Assembly: GCA_943788165.1 (NCBI GenBank)
Contig: CALSPF010000002.1
Coordinates: 1-64,000, forward strand
Length of the DNA: 64,000 nt
DNA from: an uncultured Flavobacteriaceae bacterium
GTDB taxonomy: Bacteria > Bacteroidota > Bacteroidia > Flavobacteriales > Flavobacteriaceae
Direction: 5' to 3'
Positions 6,488-13,960 of this stretch are shown in pieces. Position 1 is the stretch's first letter, and the number at the start of each line of letters is the position of its first letter. Made by a program: the position numbers and the translations under genes. The notes beneath the pieces were generated by a model that ran no database searches, had not been told where the DNA came from, and saw only the letters and a list, made by a program, of their open reading frames with translations.

Positions 6488-8557
6488 ATGAAAAAAACAC
6501 TTTTTTTATTCGTGTTCATCCTTGCTTTGAACCCATTGCATGCACAAATTGACCGAAGTCAACAACCGCTCCCAGGACCAGCGCCAAAAATCCAATTAGA
6601 GGACCCGCAAGAATTTGTATTGAGAAACGGTCTACGTGTTTTAGTGGTTGAAAACCACAAATTACCGCGTGCTTCTGCTACCCTAAGCATTGATCTTAAT
6701 CCCATCTTTGAGGGAGAGCTTGCCGGTGCAAATTCTTTGCTTTCAAGTATGCTAGGAAAAGGATCTGTTAACATGCCCAAAGATACTTTTGAAGAAGAAG
6801 TAGACTATATTGGCGCACGTATTAATATTGGTTCTTCCAGTGCTTTTGCCTTCTCACTTTCTCGCTACTTCCCTCGTGTGCTTGATTTGATGGCCGATGC
6901 CGTTTTACACCCTAACTTCTTAGCTGAAGAATTTGAAAAGGAAAAAGAACGTTTGATGGAAGGAATCAAATCAAATGAAAACTCTGTCGCTACAGCTGCA
7001 CAACGTGTTGAACGATTGATTACCTACGGAAAAGATCATCCTTATGGCGAATTCACAACAATGGAAAGCTTAGAAAATGTGAGCCTTGACGATGTGAAAA
7101 ACTATTATGAAAATAATTTTACTCCAGCCAATGCCTACCTTATAATTATTGGTGATGTAGATTTTGAAACAGTCAAAAAGCAGGTCAGAAAATTATTTAA
7201 ATCATGGAAGGGTAGTCCTAGTAAAGTGGTTCCCTTTCCTGTTGCAAAAAATGCCGCAGGTTTAGAAATCAATTTTGTTGAAATGCCCAATTCGGTTCAA
7301 TCTGAAATATCTTTAGGTTTCACAACAGAGGTTACTAAAACAGATGTCGATTATTTTGCAATGCTTTTAGCTAACCGTATTTTAGGTGGCGGTCCCCAAG
7401 CACGTTTGTTCTTAAACCTTCGAGAAGACAAAGGGTACACCTATGGCTCCTATTCTTCGTTTAGTACAGACAAATACAGTCGTTCTCGTTTTAGAGCCTT
7501 TGCCAGTGTACGTAATGCTGTAACGGATAGTTCTATCGTTGAACTGGCTAAAGAAGTAGAAAAAATGCGTCTGGAACCTGTCACTCGAAAAGAATTGGAT
7601 CAGGCCAAAGCTAAATATGTTGGCGATTTTGTTCTGGCACTTGAACGTCCTTCGACAATTGCTCAATATGCTTTGTCTATTTTAACTGAAGGACTTCCGG
7701 CTGATTTTTACACAACTTACTTGCAAAAAATCAACGCGGTAAATATTGAAGATATTCAACGTGTTTCGCAAAAGTATTTACACCTTGACAATGCCCGCAT
7801 TTTTGTGACAGGAAAAGGAAGTGAAGTGCTCGAAAATCTTGAAAAAGTAATGCCCAAAGGAGAGGCACTTCCCATTCACTACTTCGATAAGTATGGAAAT
7901 ACAGTAGAGCGACCAGATTATGATTCCGCTTTACCAAAAGGCGTAAATCCATCAAGTATTATTGCCAACTATATTGAGGCCATTGGTGGGCTTGAAAAAG
8001 TGAAAGCTATCGTTTCTAAAAAAGAAATTGCCTCTGCCACCATGCAAGGAATGACTTTAGAAATTGCTAGTAAAAAAACCAATCAGCAACAATCATCGCT
8101 TTTGGTAAGCATGATGGGAAACACCATGCAAAAGCAAATCATCAACAAAGACAGAGGCTACAACGAAGCCCAAGGACAGCGAATGGATATGGATGCTGAT
8201 GCTTTAAGCAAGGCATTGCCAGACACGGCAATTTTCCCTGAACTAAACTTTGCTATCGCCGATCTAAAAATGGTTGGTGTTGTTGACATCGACGGAACAA
8301 AAGCTTATGAGCTTAAGGTTTCTGAAAGTAAATCCTTCTTCTATGCGGTTGACTCTTTTTTAAAGATCAAAATTAGCGAAACACAGGAAGTACAAGGAAA
8401 TAGTATTACGCAAGAAACCATGCTTGGTGATTACAAAGCTGTTGAGGGGGTTTTATTTCCTCACAAAAACACTCAGTCTTTTGGTCCTCAAAAAATAGAC
8501 TTCATGACCCAATCCATTGAGTTGAATCTATCTTTTTCAGCAGAAGATTTTCAATAA
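6488..8557 (+). CDS. M16 peptidase homologue, non-catalytic subunit with C-terminal extension
   Basis: The 689-residue secreted protein (signal peptide ending LHAQ) has the M16 fold, but the place of HxxEH is occupied by ANSLLSSMLGKGSVN, so zinc cannot be bound there. It keeps the glycine-rich loop GGGPQARLFLNLRED and the Arg/Tyr-type segment GYTYGSYSSF that, in M16B dimers, helps bind substrate across the subunit interface. About 190 residues after the M16 part (from roughly residue 500) form an extra, probably beta-rich, domain seen in Bacteroidota versions. It is translated 8 bases after the catalytic partner, and a rho-independent terminator follows at 8580-8607. Confidence 0.88.
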   Translation: MKKTLFLFVFILALNPLHAQIDRSQQPLPGPAPKIQLEDPQEFVLRNGLRVLVVENHKLPRASATLSIDLNPIFEGELAGANSLLSSMLGKGSVNMPKDTFEEEVDYIGARINIGSSSAFAFSLSRYFPRVLDLMADAVLHPNFLAEEFEKEKERLMEGIKSNENSVATAAQRVERLITYGKDHPYGEFTTMESLENVSLDDVKNYYENNFTPANAYLIIIGDVDFETVKKQVRKLFKSWKGSPSKVVPFPVAKNAAGLEINFVEMPNSVQSEISLGFTTEVTKTDVDYFAMLLANRILGGGPQARLFLNLREDKGYTYGSYSSFSTDKYSRSRFRAFASVRNAVTDSSIVELAKEVEKMRLEPVTRKELDQAKAKYVGDFVLALERPSTIAQYALSILTEGLPADFYTTYLQKINAVNIEDIQRVSQKYLHLDNARIFVTGKGSEVLENLEKVMPKGEALPIHYFDKYGNTVERPDYDSALPKGVNPSSIIANYIEAIGGLEKVKAIVSKKEIASATMQGMTLEIASKKTNQQQSSLLVSMMGNTMQKQIINKDRGYNEAQGQRMDMDADALSKALPDTAIFPELNFAIADLKMVGVVDIDGTKAYELKVSESKSFFYAVDSFLKIKISETQEVQGNSITQETMLGDYKAVEGVLFPHKNTQSFGPQKIDFMTQSIELNLSFSAEDFQ

Positions 8558-8579
8558 ACTCAATTCTTATTTAACATCT

Positions 8580-8607
8580 AAAGCGTCTTTTTTAAGGCGC
8601 TTTTTTT
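8580..8607 (+). terminator. Rho-independent terminator of the M16 operon
   Basis: AAAGCGTC and GGCGCTTT pair in an 8-bp stem (one G-U) around a loop of TTTTTTAA, followed by a run of T on the plus strand. The loop contains the stop codon of the convergent transporter gene. The minus strand has no T run after the stem, so it should act only for the plus-strand operon. Confidence 0.75.
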
Positions 8608-9476
8608 GTTTCTGTCACTAAGTAAATTCCACAGAGAATAAAGCCGCTGGCCACCCATTGTAGTCCACCAAATTGTTCGCCATCTAATACGCCCCAAGCA
8701 ATGGCCACAATTGGCAAAAGATAAGTAATTGAAATGGAGAATACCGCCGTAGAAAAAGAAAGTAATTCGTTGAATAGCACCTTGGCAAAAGCTGTTCCCA
8801 CCAATGATAATATGAAAATATACCCCAAAGAGGTAAGGATCTCTTGATCGTTGTAGAAGGTTTCCCATTGAAAATTAGAGGTCAAAAGTAAAATTAGAGC
8901 AGGTATGCTGATGGAAACAAAATTTGCCAGTGCTATTGCCATGGAAGCTACACCTTTAAGCTTGTATTTTAGTGCATTGACATTGATCCCGTAACAAATT
9001 GCTGCAAACACAACCAACAACGCATAGCGGCCATCGCCAGTTGACGTTAAGGAAAACTCTTGAATCACCAATAGAACTGTACCCACAAACCCAACCAAGA
9101 CCCCCCCAAGCTGTCTTTTTTTTACGGTTTGATGAAAAAAAAGTGCCGCAAAAAGCAAGGAAAATAAAGGTGTTAGGCCGTTCAAAACGGCGACTACAGA
9201 ACTGTCAATTTCTGTTTCTGAAAAAGCAAAAAGAAAAGAGGGGAAAAACGTACCCACAAAACCCGTAAAGACCAACCATTTCCATTGTTGAGTAGTTAAT
9301 CCTCTTAAGCTCTTGTATCCAATAAGAGCTAAAATAATTGTGGTAAATAAAATTCGAATGGAACCTAGCTGGATTGGTGTTAAACCCACCAAGCCCTTTT
9401 TAATCAAAATATAAGAGCTTCCCCAAATCAAGGATAGAACAATTAGATACACCCACTTTTTTACAGCGATAGACAT
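8592..9476 (-). CDS. EamA/DMT-family transporter
   Basis: The 294-residue protein has about ten hydrophobic segments forming two EamA repeats, typical of the 10-helix drug/metabolite transporter family of the inner membrane. Recognisable features are the N-terminal WGSSYILIKKGL and the middle segment VAVLNGLTPLFSLLFAALF that precedes the second half. The substrate cannot be told from sequence; relatives export amino acids, nucleotides or other metabolites. It is a single gene, convergent with the M16 operon and divergent from the metal-binding lipoprotein. ATG 9476 fits the family start. Confidence 0.85.
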   Translation of the reverse strand: MSIAVKKWVYLIVLSLIWGSSYILIKKGLVGLTPIQLGSIRILFTTIILALIGYKSLRGLTTQQWKWLVFTGFVGTFFPSFLFAFSETEIDSSVVAVLNGLTPLFSLLFAALFFHQTVKKRQLGGVLVGFVGTVLLVIQEFSLTSTGDGRYALLVVFAAICYGINVNALKYKLKGVASMAIALANFVSISIPALILLLTSNFQWETFYNDQEILTSLGYIFILSLVGTAFAKVLFNELLSFSTAVFSISITYLLPIVAIAWGVLDGEQFGGLQWVASGFILCGIYLVTETKKAP

Positions 9477-9546
9477 GTGCTATTTTTTTAACAAAAGTCT
9501 GCTTTTTCTAAGGATTTCGTTTTGAATAATTCATTAATTTTACGGC

Positions 9547-9903
9547 ATGAAAAAAATCTTACTTCTTTCTTTTCTTCTACTCAGCATCTACAGTTGCAAA
9601 CAACAAAAAGCTGAAATCAAATCTCCACCTTCTAACGCGGTAACAACTGTAGCCCAGTCCAACGGCCCTAGTTCTGAGATGGAAATGACCATTGAAGGAA
9701 TGATGTGTGCCATTGGTTGTGCGGCAACCATTGAAAAAAAACTGAATGCAACTGCTGGAATTACTCTTGCTAGTGTAGATTTTGACACAAAAAAAGCCCA
9801 GCTAACCTTTGATACAGAAATCTTAACCCCAACAGCCATTAAGGCAATTGTAACCGACTTAAGTGATGTTTATAGTATTACTGAGTTTAGCGTTACTGAT
9901 TAA
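9547..9903 (+). CDS. Lipoprotein with heavy-metal-associated (HMA) domain
   Basis: The 118-residue protein has a lipoprotein signal (MKKILLLSFLLLSIYSC; lipid on Cys17), a short S/P/T-rich linker and one HMA-like domain (about residues 45-118). The metal loop reads GMMCAIGCAATIEKKL. The two cysteines are separated by three residues (CxxxC) instead of the usual CxxC, so binding of Cu(I) or another soft metal may differ. It would be anchored in the envelope facing the periplasm or the surface. Its stop codon overlaps that of the convergent gldD. It may buffer or hand over metal; no partner gene is adjacent. Confidence 0.78.
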   Translation: MKKILLLSFLLLSIYSCKQQKAEIKSPPSNAVTTVAQSNGPSSEMEMTIEGMMCAIGCAATIEKKLNATAGITLASVDFDTKKAQLTFDTEILTPTAIKAIVTDLSDVYSITEFSVTD

Positions 9904-10460
9904 TGCTCTTCTTCCCATCTAAGGGTTTCCATTAACTTCACCATATCTTTTTCGATATAGCGTGCGGCCGGTAATATCGAATCATAGTTTGGTCGGGAGT
10001 AGAAATAAAGAGAACCCACTAAAAAGTGATCTAAACTGTCGGTTAAGAAAAATTGCGCCTGTGAGGCTGCTTCACCCACAATGCGAAATAATGTACCATA
10101 GGCCTTGTTATCTGGATTGATAAATACTTTCTCGGGAATAGAAGAGGCCTTTATAATGTGTTTACTTGGCATTTGATAAGCATCGGCAAGCAATGATTCT
10201 AAATTGTTTTCTATTGGTCTATAAGACAGGTATACTGTAGCCCGCATTGAAGGGTAAACTATCTTACTTTCACAATTGTTTAGAAGACTAAAAGCTGCAT
10301 TTGCGTTTATATCAAACAAGTAGGGACAGCTGTTTTCAATCGACACATAAGTCGCCTCTGGATAGTGTAAATTGAGTTGTGCTTTTGGCTTTGGAAGTAA
10401 GGGTGAACTGCTACAAGCAAGTAAAAGACAAAGCAGAAAAGAAGTTATTGGTATGCGCAT
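9900..10460 (-). CDS. gldD: Gliding motility lipoprotein GldD
   Basis: The 186-residue lipoprotein has a signal with lipobox (LLAC, lipid at Cys16). The mature segment matches GldD as I know it, with LNLHYPEATYVSIENSCPY and YFYSRPNYDSILPAARYIEKD near the C-terminus. GldD is required for gliding and T9SS-dependent secretion in Flavobacterium; its exact role is not settled. It starts with a TAATG overlap with the gldE stop, so translation is coupled. The operon order mutY-ssb-gldE-gldD is the classical flavobacterial one and supports the call. Confidence 0.9.
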   Translation of the reverse strand: MRIPITSFLLCLLLACSSSPLLPKPKAQLNLHYPEATYVSIENSCPYLFDINANAAFSLLNNCESKIVYPSMRATVYLSYRPIENNLESLLADAYQMPSKHIIKASSIPEKVFINPDNKAYGTLFRIVGEAASQAQFFLTDSLDHFLVGSLYFYSRPNYDSILPAARYIEKDMVKLMETLRWEEEH

Positions 10461-11764
10461 TAGGGGAGAGTTACTTTTACGCGTTTAATTCTTTTTTTAT
10501 CGACCGACTCAATGGTGAAAGATATGTTTTCAAAATTCAATTTCTGACGTAATCTTGGCAATTGTCCCGCAACTTCAATGATAAATCCACCCAAGGTTTC
10601 GGCTTCTCCTTTGGCTTTTTCGAATTCCTCTTCTATGGGTAAATTAGTGATACGATAAAAATCTTTTAAACTCACCTTGGCTTCAAAGACATAGTTTTTT
10701 TCATCGATTTTTGAATACTCGATGTCTTCGTCATCGAACTCATCGGTAATATCGCCCACAATTTCTTCGATCAAATCTTCTAGAGTAATGACTCCCGATG
10801 TCCCTCCATATTCGTCTACCACCACAGCTATATGGATTTTTTTCTGCTGAAACTCTTTGAGTAAATCGTCTAATTTTTTGTTTTCAGGCACAAAATATGC
10901 CGATCGTAATAGGGTGGTCCAATCAAAATTGGGTAAATGAAGATTGGGCATCAAGTCTTTGCTGTACAGAATTCCTTCGATTTTATCTAGGCGTTCTTTA
11001 TACACAGGAATACGAGAATAGCCTTCTTCAATTAATTGAGGTAAAATTTCATCTAAAGACATCGACGTTGACAAAGCAAAAACATCTACACGAGGACACA
11101 TTACTTGCTTGGTGTCTGTATTTCCAAAGGCTACAATTCCCTGTAAAATTTTATCCTCTTCTTGGGTTGTGTCATTTTGTTCGGTAAGTTCCAGGGCTTG
11201 CGATAGCTCATCGACAGAGAAGGAACTGGAACGTTGTCCAAAGCGTTTTTCTAAAACATGGGTCACATAACTCATGGGACGGGTGAGGTAAAACAAAAAG
11301 TAGGTATCAAGGGCATAGATTGTGCCTGCCATGAATTGCGCAAAAGAAAGGTTATTTCTATTGGCATAAATTTTTGGTAAAATTTCACCAAAAAGAAGGA
11401 TTATGAATGTAATGACTACAACTTCTATAAAGAGTTGGGTCAGTTCATTTTCCACACCACTAAGCAATGAATTGCTCAAGTTGGCGAAAAGTAACACAAT
11501 GGCTATATTGATAAAATTATTGGCCACTAAGATAGTGGCCAATAATCGTTTGGGTTGTTTTAATAAACGTTCGATTTTCTCTGTTCGTTTAGGCTGACTT
11601 TCTTTGGCTTGTTCAATGACCGATGGTGTCAAGGAAAAGAAAGCAACTTCAGCTCCAGAAATCAACGCAGAAGCCAGAAGTAAAGTTCCCAATAATATCC
11701 ATTTGATTAATGCTGCTGTGGGCAACAAAACTAACATAATAAAAAGGGAGGGTTCTGGATCCAA
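10460..11764 (-). CDS. gldE: Gliding motility-associated CorC/CNNM-type membrane protein GldE
   Basis: The 434-residue protein has an N-terminal DUF21 (CNNM) membrane domain with about four helices (residues 15-170), two CBS domains (about 225-345, including MCPRVDVFALS and AVVVDEYGGTSGVITLEDLI) and a C-terminal CorC_HlyC domain (about 350-434). The family includes Mg/Co transport-linked proteins. In Flavobacterium GldE supports gliding alongside GldD. The chosen start is TTG 11764, giving MDPEPSLF, as in other GldE proteins; the ATG ten codons in (11737) is the alternative. It begins 9 bases after the ssb stop and shares one base with gldD. Confidence 0.9.
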   Translation of the reverse strand: MDPEPSLFIMLVLLPTAALIKWILLGTLLLASALISGAEVAFFSLTPSVIEQAKESQPKRTEKIERLLKQPKRLLATILVANNFINIAIVLLFANLSNSLLSGVENELTQLFIEVVVITFIILLFGEILPKIYANRNNLSFAQFMAGTIYALDTYFLFYLTRPMSYVTHVLEKRFGQRSSSFSVDELSQALELTEQNDTTQEEDKILQGIVAFGNTDTKQVMCPRVDVFALSTSMSLDEILPQLIEEGYSRIPVYKERLDKIEGILYSKDLMPNLHLPNFDWTTLLRSAYFVPENKKLDDLLKEFQQKKIHIAVVVDEYGGTSGVITLEDLIEEIVGDITDEFDDEDIEYSKIDEKNYVFEAKVSLKDFYRITNLPIEEEFEKAKGEAETLGGFIIEVAGQLPRLRQKLNFENISFTIESVDKKRIKRVKVTLP

Positions 11765-11773
11765 TCGTTTAAA

Positions 11774-12178
11774 TTAAAAAGGTAAATCGTCTTTTTTATC
11801 AGACGCTGGCGCAGGGGGTGTTGTGTTTCCATCTGCACTATTTTTAGTGGTTAGAAAAGTAAATTCATCAACGTTTATATCGGTGCTATAACGATCGTTT
11901 CCACTGTCATCCTGCCATTTTCGGGTTTTTATTTTTCCTTCGATGTAAACGCGATCTCCTTTACTCAAGTATTTTTCACAAACTTCAGCAGCTTTGTTGC
12001 GAACAACAATATTGTGCCATTCTGTTTGTGTTACTTTCTCACCAGAATCTTTTTTGGTGTAGGTTTCATTTGTGGCCAATGGGAAGCGACCAATGCTTCC
12101 TCCTCCTTCAAAATAATGCATTTTCACATTATCGCCAAGGTGACCAATCAACATAACTTTGTTTAAAGTTCCACTCAT
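11774..12178 (-). CDS. ssb: Single-stranded DNA-binding protein
   Basis: The 134-residue protein has one OB-fold (residues 4-105: NKVMLIGHLGDNVKMHYFEG, then TEWHNIVVRNKAAEVCEKYL and GDRVYIEGKIKTRKWQD), a short flexible P/A/N-rich linker and the acidic tip DDLPF, the conserved SSB tail that docks repair and replication enzymes. It coats single-stranded DNA as a tetramer. It lies between mutY and gldE, 48 bases after the former and 9 before the latter, in one operon. Confidence 0.95.
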   Translation of the reverse strand: MSGTLNKVMLIGHLGDNVKMHYFEGGGSIGRFPLATNETYTKKDSGEKVTQTEWHNIVVRNKAAEVCEKYLSKGDRVYIEGKIKTRKWQDDSGNDRYSTDINVDEFTFLTTKNSADGNTTPPAPASDKKDDLPF

Positions 12179-12226
12179 AACGGTAAATTTTTAGGGTTAG
12201 ACATAGTCAAATATAATAAAGTCAAT

Positions 12227-13273
12227 TTAATCGGGATAATGTTTCTCAATAAAGTCTGCAATAACGACCGGCACAGGCAATGTCTTTATTTCTCTGTGAT
12301 CAAGAGCTTTTTTTGGCTCATGTTGCGTTTCTACTGACCAAAACTGTATCTGGAGCTGTTGATGCGAAAGTAAGTGTTTTATGGGATTTGAATTGAGTAG
12401 TTTTGGCGGTTTATTTGCCGCTGATTCCCATGGAGCAAAGGCTTTGAGTTCGCTCAGTTCTTTCTGATTAACAAGTATTTCACTTTCTACTAAAGGGAAT
12501 TCATATAGGTTTTGCCATATGTCTTTTCCTGTTCTTTTTTGAAGGAAGGTTTTTTCTGTTGGAGATTTTATAACCAAATAGTTAAAGTAGCGTTTACGCA
12601 CTTTTGTTTTTTTAGCTTTAACAGGGAATTGATCTACTTTTCCCTGTTGATAGGCCAAGCAAGAAGCAACAAAAGGACAGCTGCTACATTTGGTTAACTT
12701 GGGTGTACATTGCAATGCGCCAAACTCCATCATTGCCTGATTAAAATCTCCTGGAGACTCGCCCTGCATTAGTTCAGTTGCTTTGGCCTTAAAGAAGGCG
12801 TGTGCTGGAGAACTGTCAATGGGCAGGTCTATACCAAAATAGCGCGAAAGAAAGCGATACACATTGCCATCGACCACCGCTTCTGACTCTTCAAAACAAA
12901 TGGAAGCAATTGCACTGGCCGTATAATCGCCAACACCTTTGAGCTTTAATAGGTCTTTGTGTGTGTTGGGAAATTTCCCCGCGTTGTGTTCAACAATCCA
13001 TTGAGCAGAAAAAAGGAGGTTTCGCGCTCTTGAATAATAGCCCAAGCCCTGCCAAAGTTTCAACACTTGTTCCTCTGGCGCGTTAGCCAAATCTACTACT
13101 GTTGGAAAAGCATCGATAAATTTATGGAAATAGGGAAGACCTTGTTGAAGTCTTGTTTGTTGTAGAATGATCTCAGAAAGCCATACATGGTAGGGTTTTT
13201 TGGAGTTTCGCCAAGGAAAATCGCGTTTATTTTCGCCATACCAGACCATTAAAATTTTTGTCCAATTCATCAT
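12227..13273 (-). CDS. mutY: A/G-specific adenine glycosylase MutY
   Basis: The 348-residue protein has the base-excision glycosylase fold: catalytic Glu34 in SEIILQQT, helix-hairpin-helix LKGVGDYTAS (111-120), catalytic Asp135 in VVDGNV, and the 4Fe-4S ligands Cys189, 196, 199 and 205 (C-x6-C-x2-C-x5-C). A C-terminal Nudix-like domain (about 225-348), which reads 8-oxoguanine, completes it. It removes adenine mispaired with 8-oxo-G. It is the first gene of mutY-ssb-gldE-gldD and is divergent from the HU gene across a 140-base promoter region. Two adjacent ATG codons (13273, 13270) are possible starts. Confidence 0.95.
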   Translation of the reverse strand: MMNWTKILMVWYGENKRDFPWRNSKKPYHVWLSEIILQQTRLQQGLPYFHKFIDAFPTVVDLANAPEEQVLKLWQGLGYYSRARNLLFSAQWIVEHNAGKFPNTHKDLLKLKGVGDYTASAIASICFEESEAVVDGNVYRFLSRYFGIDLPIDSSPAHAFFKAKATELMQGESPGDFNQAMMEFGALQCTPKLTKCSSCPFVASCLAYQQGKVDQFPVKAKKTKVRKRYFNYLVIKSPTEKTFLQKRTGKDIWQNLYEFPLVESEILVNQKELSELKAFAPWESAANKPPKLLNSNPIKHLLSHQQLQIQFWSVETQHEPKKALDHREIKTLPVPVVIADFIEKHYPD

Positions 13274-13352
13274 ATGTAAAAATACAGCATCTAACGGATT
13301 AAATTCATAAATATTAATGATTTAGGGAATAACAATTGTAATTATAAATTTA

Positions 13353-13360
13353 TATATTTG
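13353..13360 (+). promoter_or_regulatory. Candidate -7 box of the HU gene (TATATTTG)
   Basis: TATATTTG matches TAnnTTTG and is followed by GC-containing sequence where a transcript would start near 13367. That would leave a leader of about 45 bases before the HU start codon at 13414. No clear TTTG -33 box was found. Confidence 0.5.
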
Positions 13361-13364
13361 CGAA

Positions 13365-13381
13365 CCTCTTTTGAAAAGAGG
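13365..13381 (+). promoter_or_regulatory. Perfect short hairpin in the HU leader
   Basis: CCTCTTTTGAAAAGAGG is a near-perfect inverted repeat at or just after the predicted HU transcript start. In RNA it would form a 7-8 bp stem with a tiny loop, which could protect the 5' end or act in translational control. It could also be a DNA operator. Confidence 0.45.
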
Positions 13382-13413
13382 AAATTGTTTAATTTTTTAA
13401 AAAAAACGAAGAC

Positions 13414-13704
13414 ATGACAAAAGCAGAGATCGTATCTAATATTTCAGACCAATTAGGGATAGATAAAGGAGATGTACAGGCAACTGTTGAAAAATTCATG
13501 GAGGAGGTAAAAGGTTCTCTAGAAGACGGAGAAAATGTTTACCTTAGAGGATTCGGGAGTTTTGTAATAAAAACCCGTGCAAAGAAAACAGGGAGGAACA
13601 TATCAAAAAATACTGCAGTAGTTATTCCAGCCCATAACATTCCTGCATTCAAACCTGCAAAAATATTTATGAACGGCGTAAAATCGAAAGTCGCTGTAAA
13701 GTAA
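13414..13704 (+). CDS. hup: HU-family DNA-binding protein
   Basis: The 96-residue histone-like protein has the HU helix pair (MTKAEIVSNISDQLGIDKGD) and the beta-arm saddle (VYLRGFGSFVIKTRAKKTGR, then PAHNIPAFKPAKIF), in the form typical of Bacteroidota, where the arm tip reads NISKNTAVVIPAHN. It bends and compacts DNA as a dimer. It is followed 25 bases later by a 29-residue basic protein and then by RNase G, a gene order I associate with Flavobacteriia. A TAnnTTTG box and a hairpin lie upstream. Confidence 0.95.
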   Translation: MTKAEIVSNISDQLGIDKGDVQATVEKFMEEVKGSLEDGENVYLRGFGSFVIKTRAKKTGRNISKNTAVVIPAHNIPAFKPAKIFMNGVKSKVAVK

Positions 13705-13729
13705 TCATTAACCTTAATTAATTGTAATT

Positions 13730-13819
13730 ATGCCAAGTGGTAAGAAACGTAAAAGACACAAGGTAGCAACGCACAAACGTAAGAAAAGACGTAGAGCGAA
13801 TCGCCACAAAAAGAAATAG
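13730..13819 (+). CDS. 29-residue, extremely basic protein, probably ribosome- or RNA-associated
   Basis: The ATG at 13730 opens a 29-codon frame, beginning MPSGKKRKRHKVATHKRKKR and ending HKKK, with TAG at 13817-13819. About two thirds of its residues are Lys, Arg or His and none is acidic. Its size and charge are like those of tiny ribosomal proteins such as bL36, bL34 or THX. I recall the same short sequence between HU and RNase G in other flavobacteria. Whether it is one of the Bacteroidota-specific ribosomal proteins cannot be decided here. Its place before RNase G, an rRNA-processing enzyme, fits a role with RNA. Confidence 0.75.
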   Translation: MPSGKKRKRHKVATHKRKKRRRANRHKKK

Positions 13820-13854
13820 TGATCGGATTCACTTTAAAAAATTCATCGTTCTTT

Positions 13855-13940
13855 GAAATGAGATGCGCAGCTTAACTGCACATTTCACAGGTTAAAATCC
13901 TGAAAAATTATTGTTTAATCGGTTTGGAGAACACCTCTCC
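13855..13940 (+). promoter_or_regulatory. Structured leader upstream of RNase G
   Basis: Three stems can be drawn in the 141-base gap before rng. GAAATG/CATTTC with inner GCAG/CTGC spans 13855-13886. CAGG/CCTG around TTAAAAT is near 13889-13903. GGAGA/TCTCC around ACACC is 13926-13940, ending 20 bases before the GTG start. None is followed by a T run, so they are not terminators. Enterobacterial RNase E controls its own mRNA through leader hairpins, and a similar role here is only inferred. Confidence 0.4.
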
Positions 13941-13960
13941 CTGCCACAAAATAACTCAGA

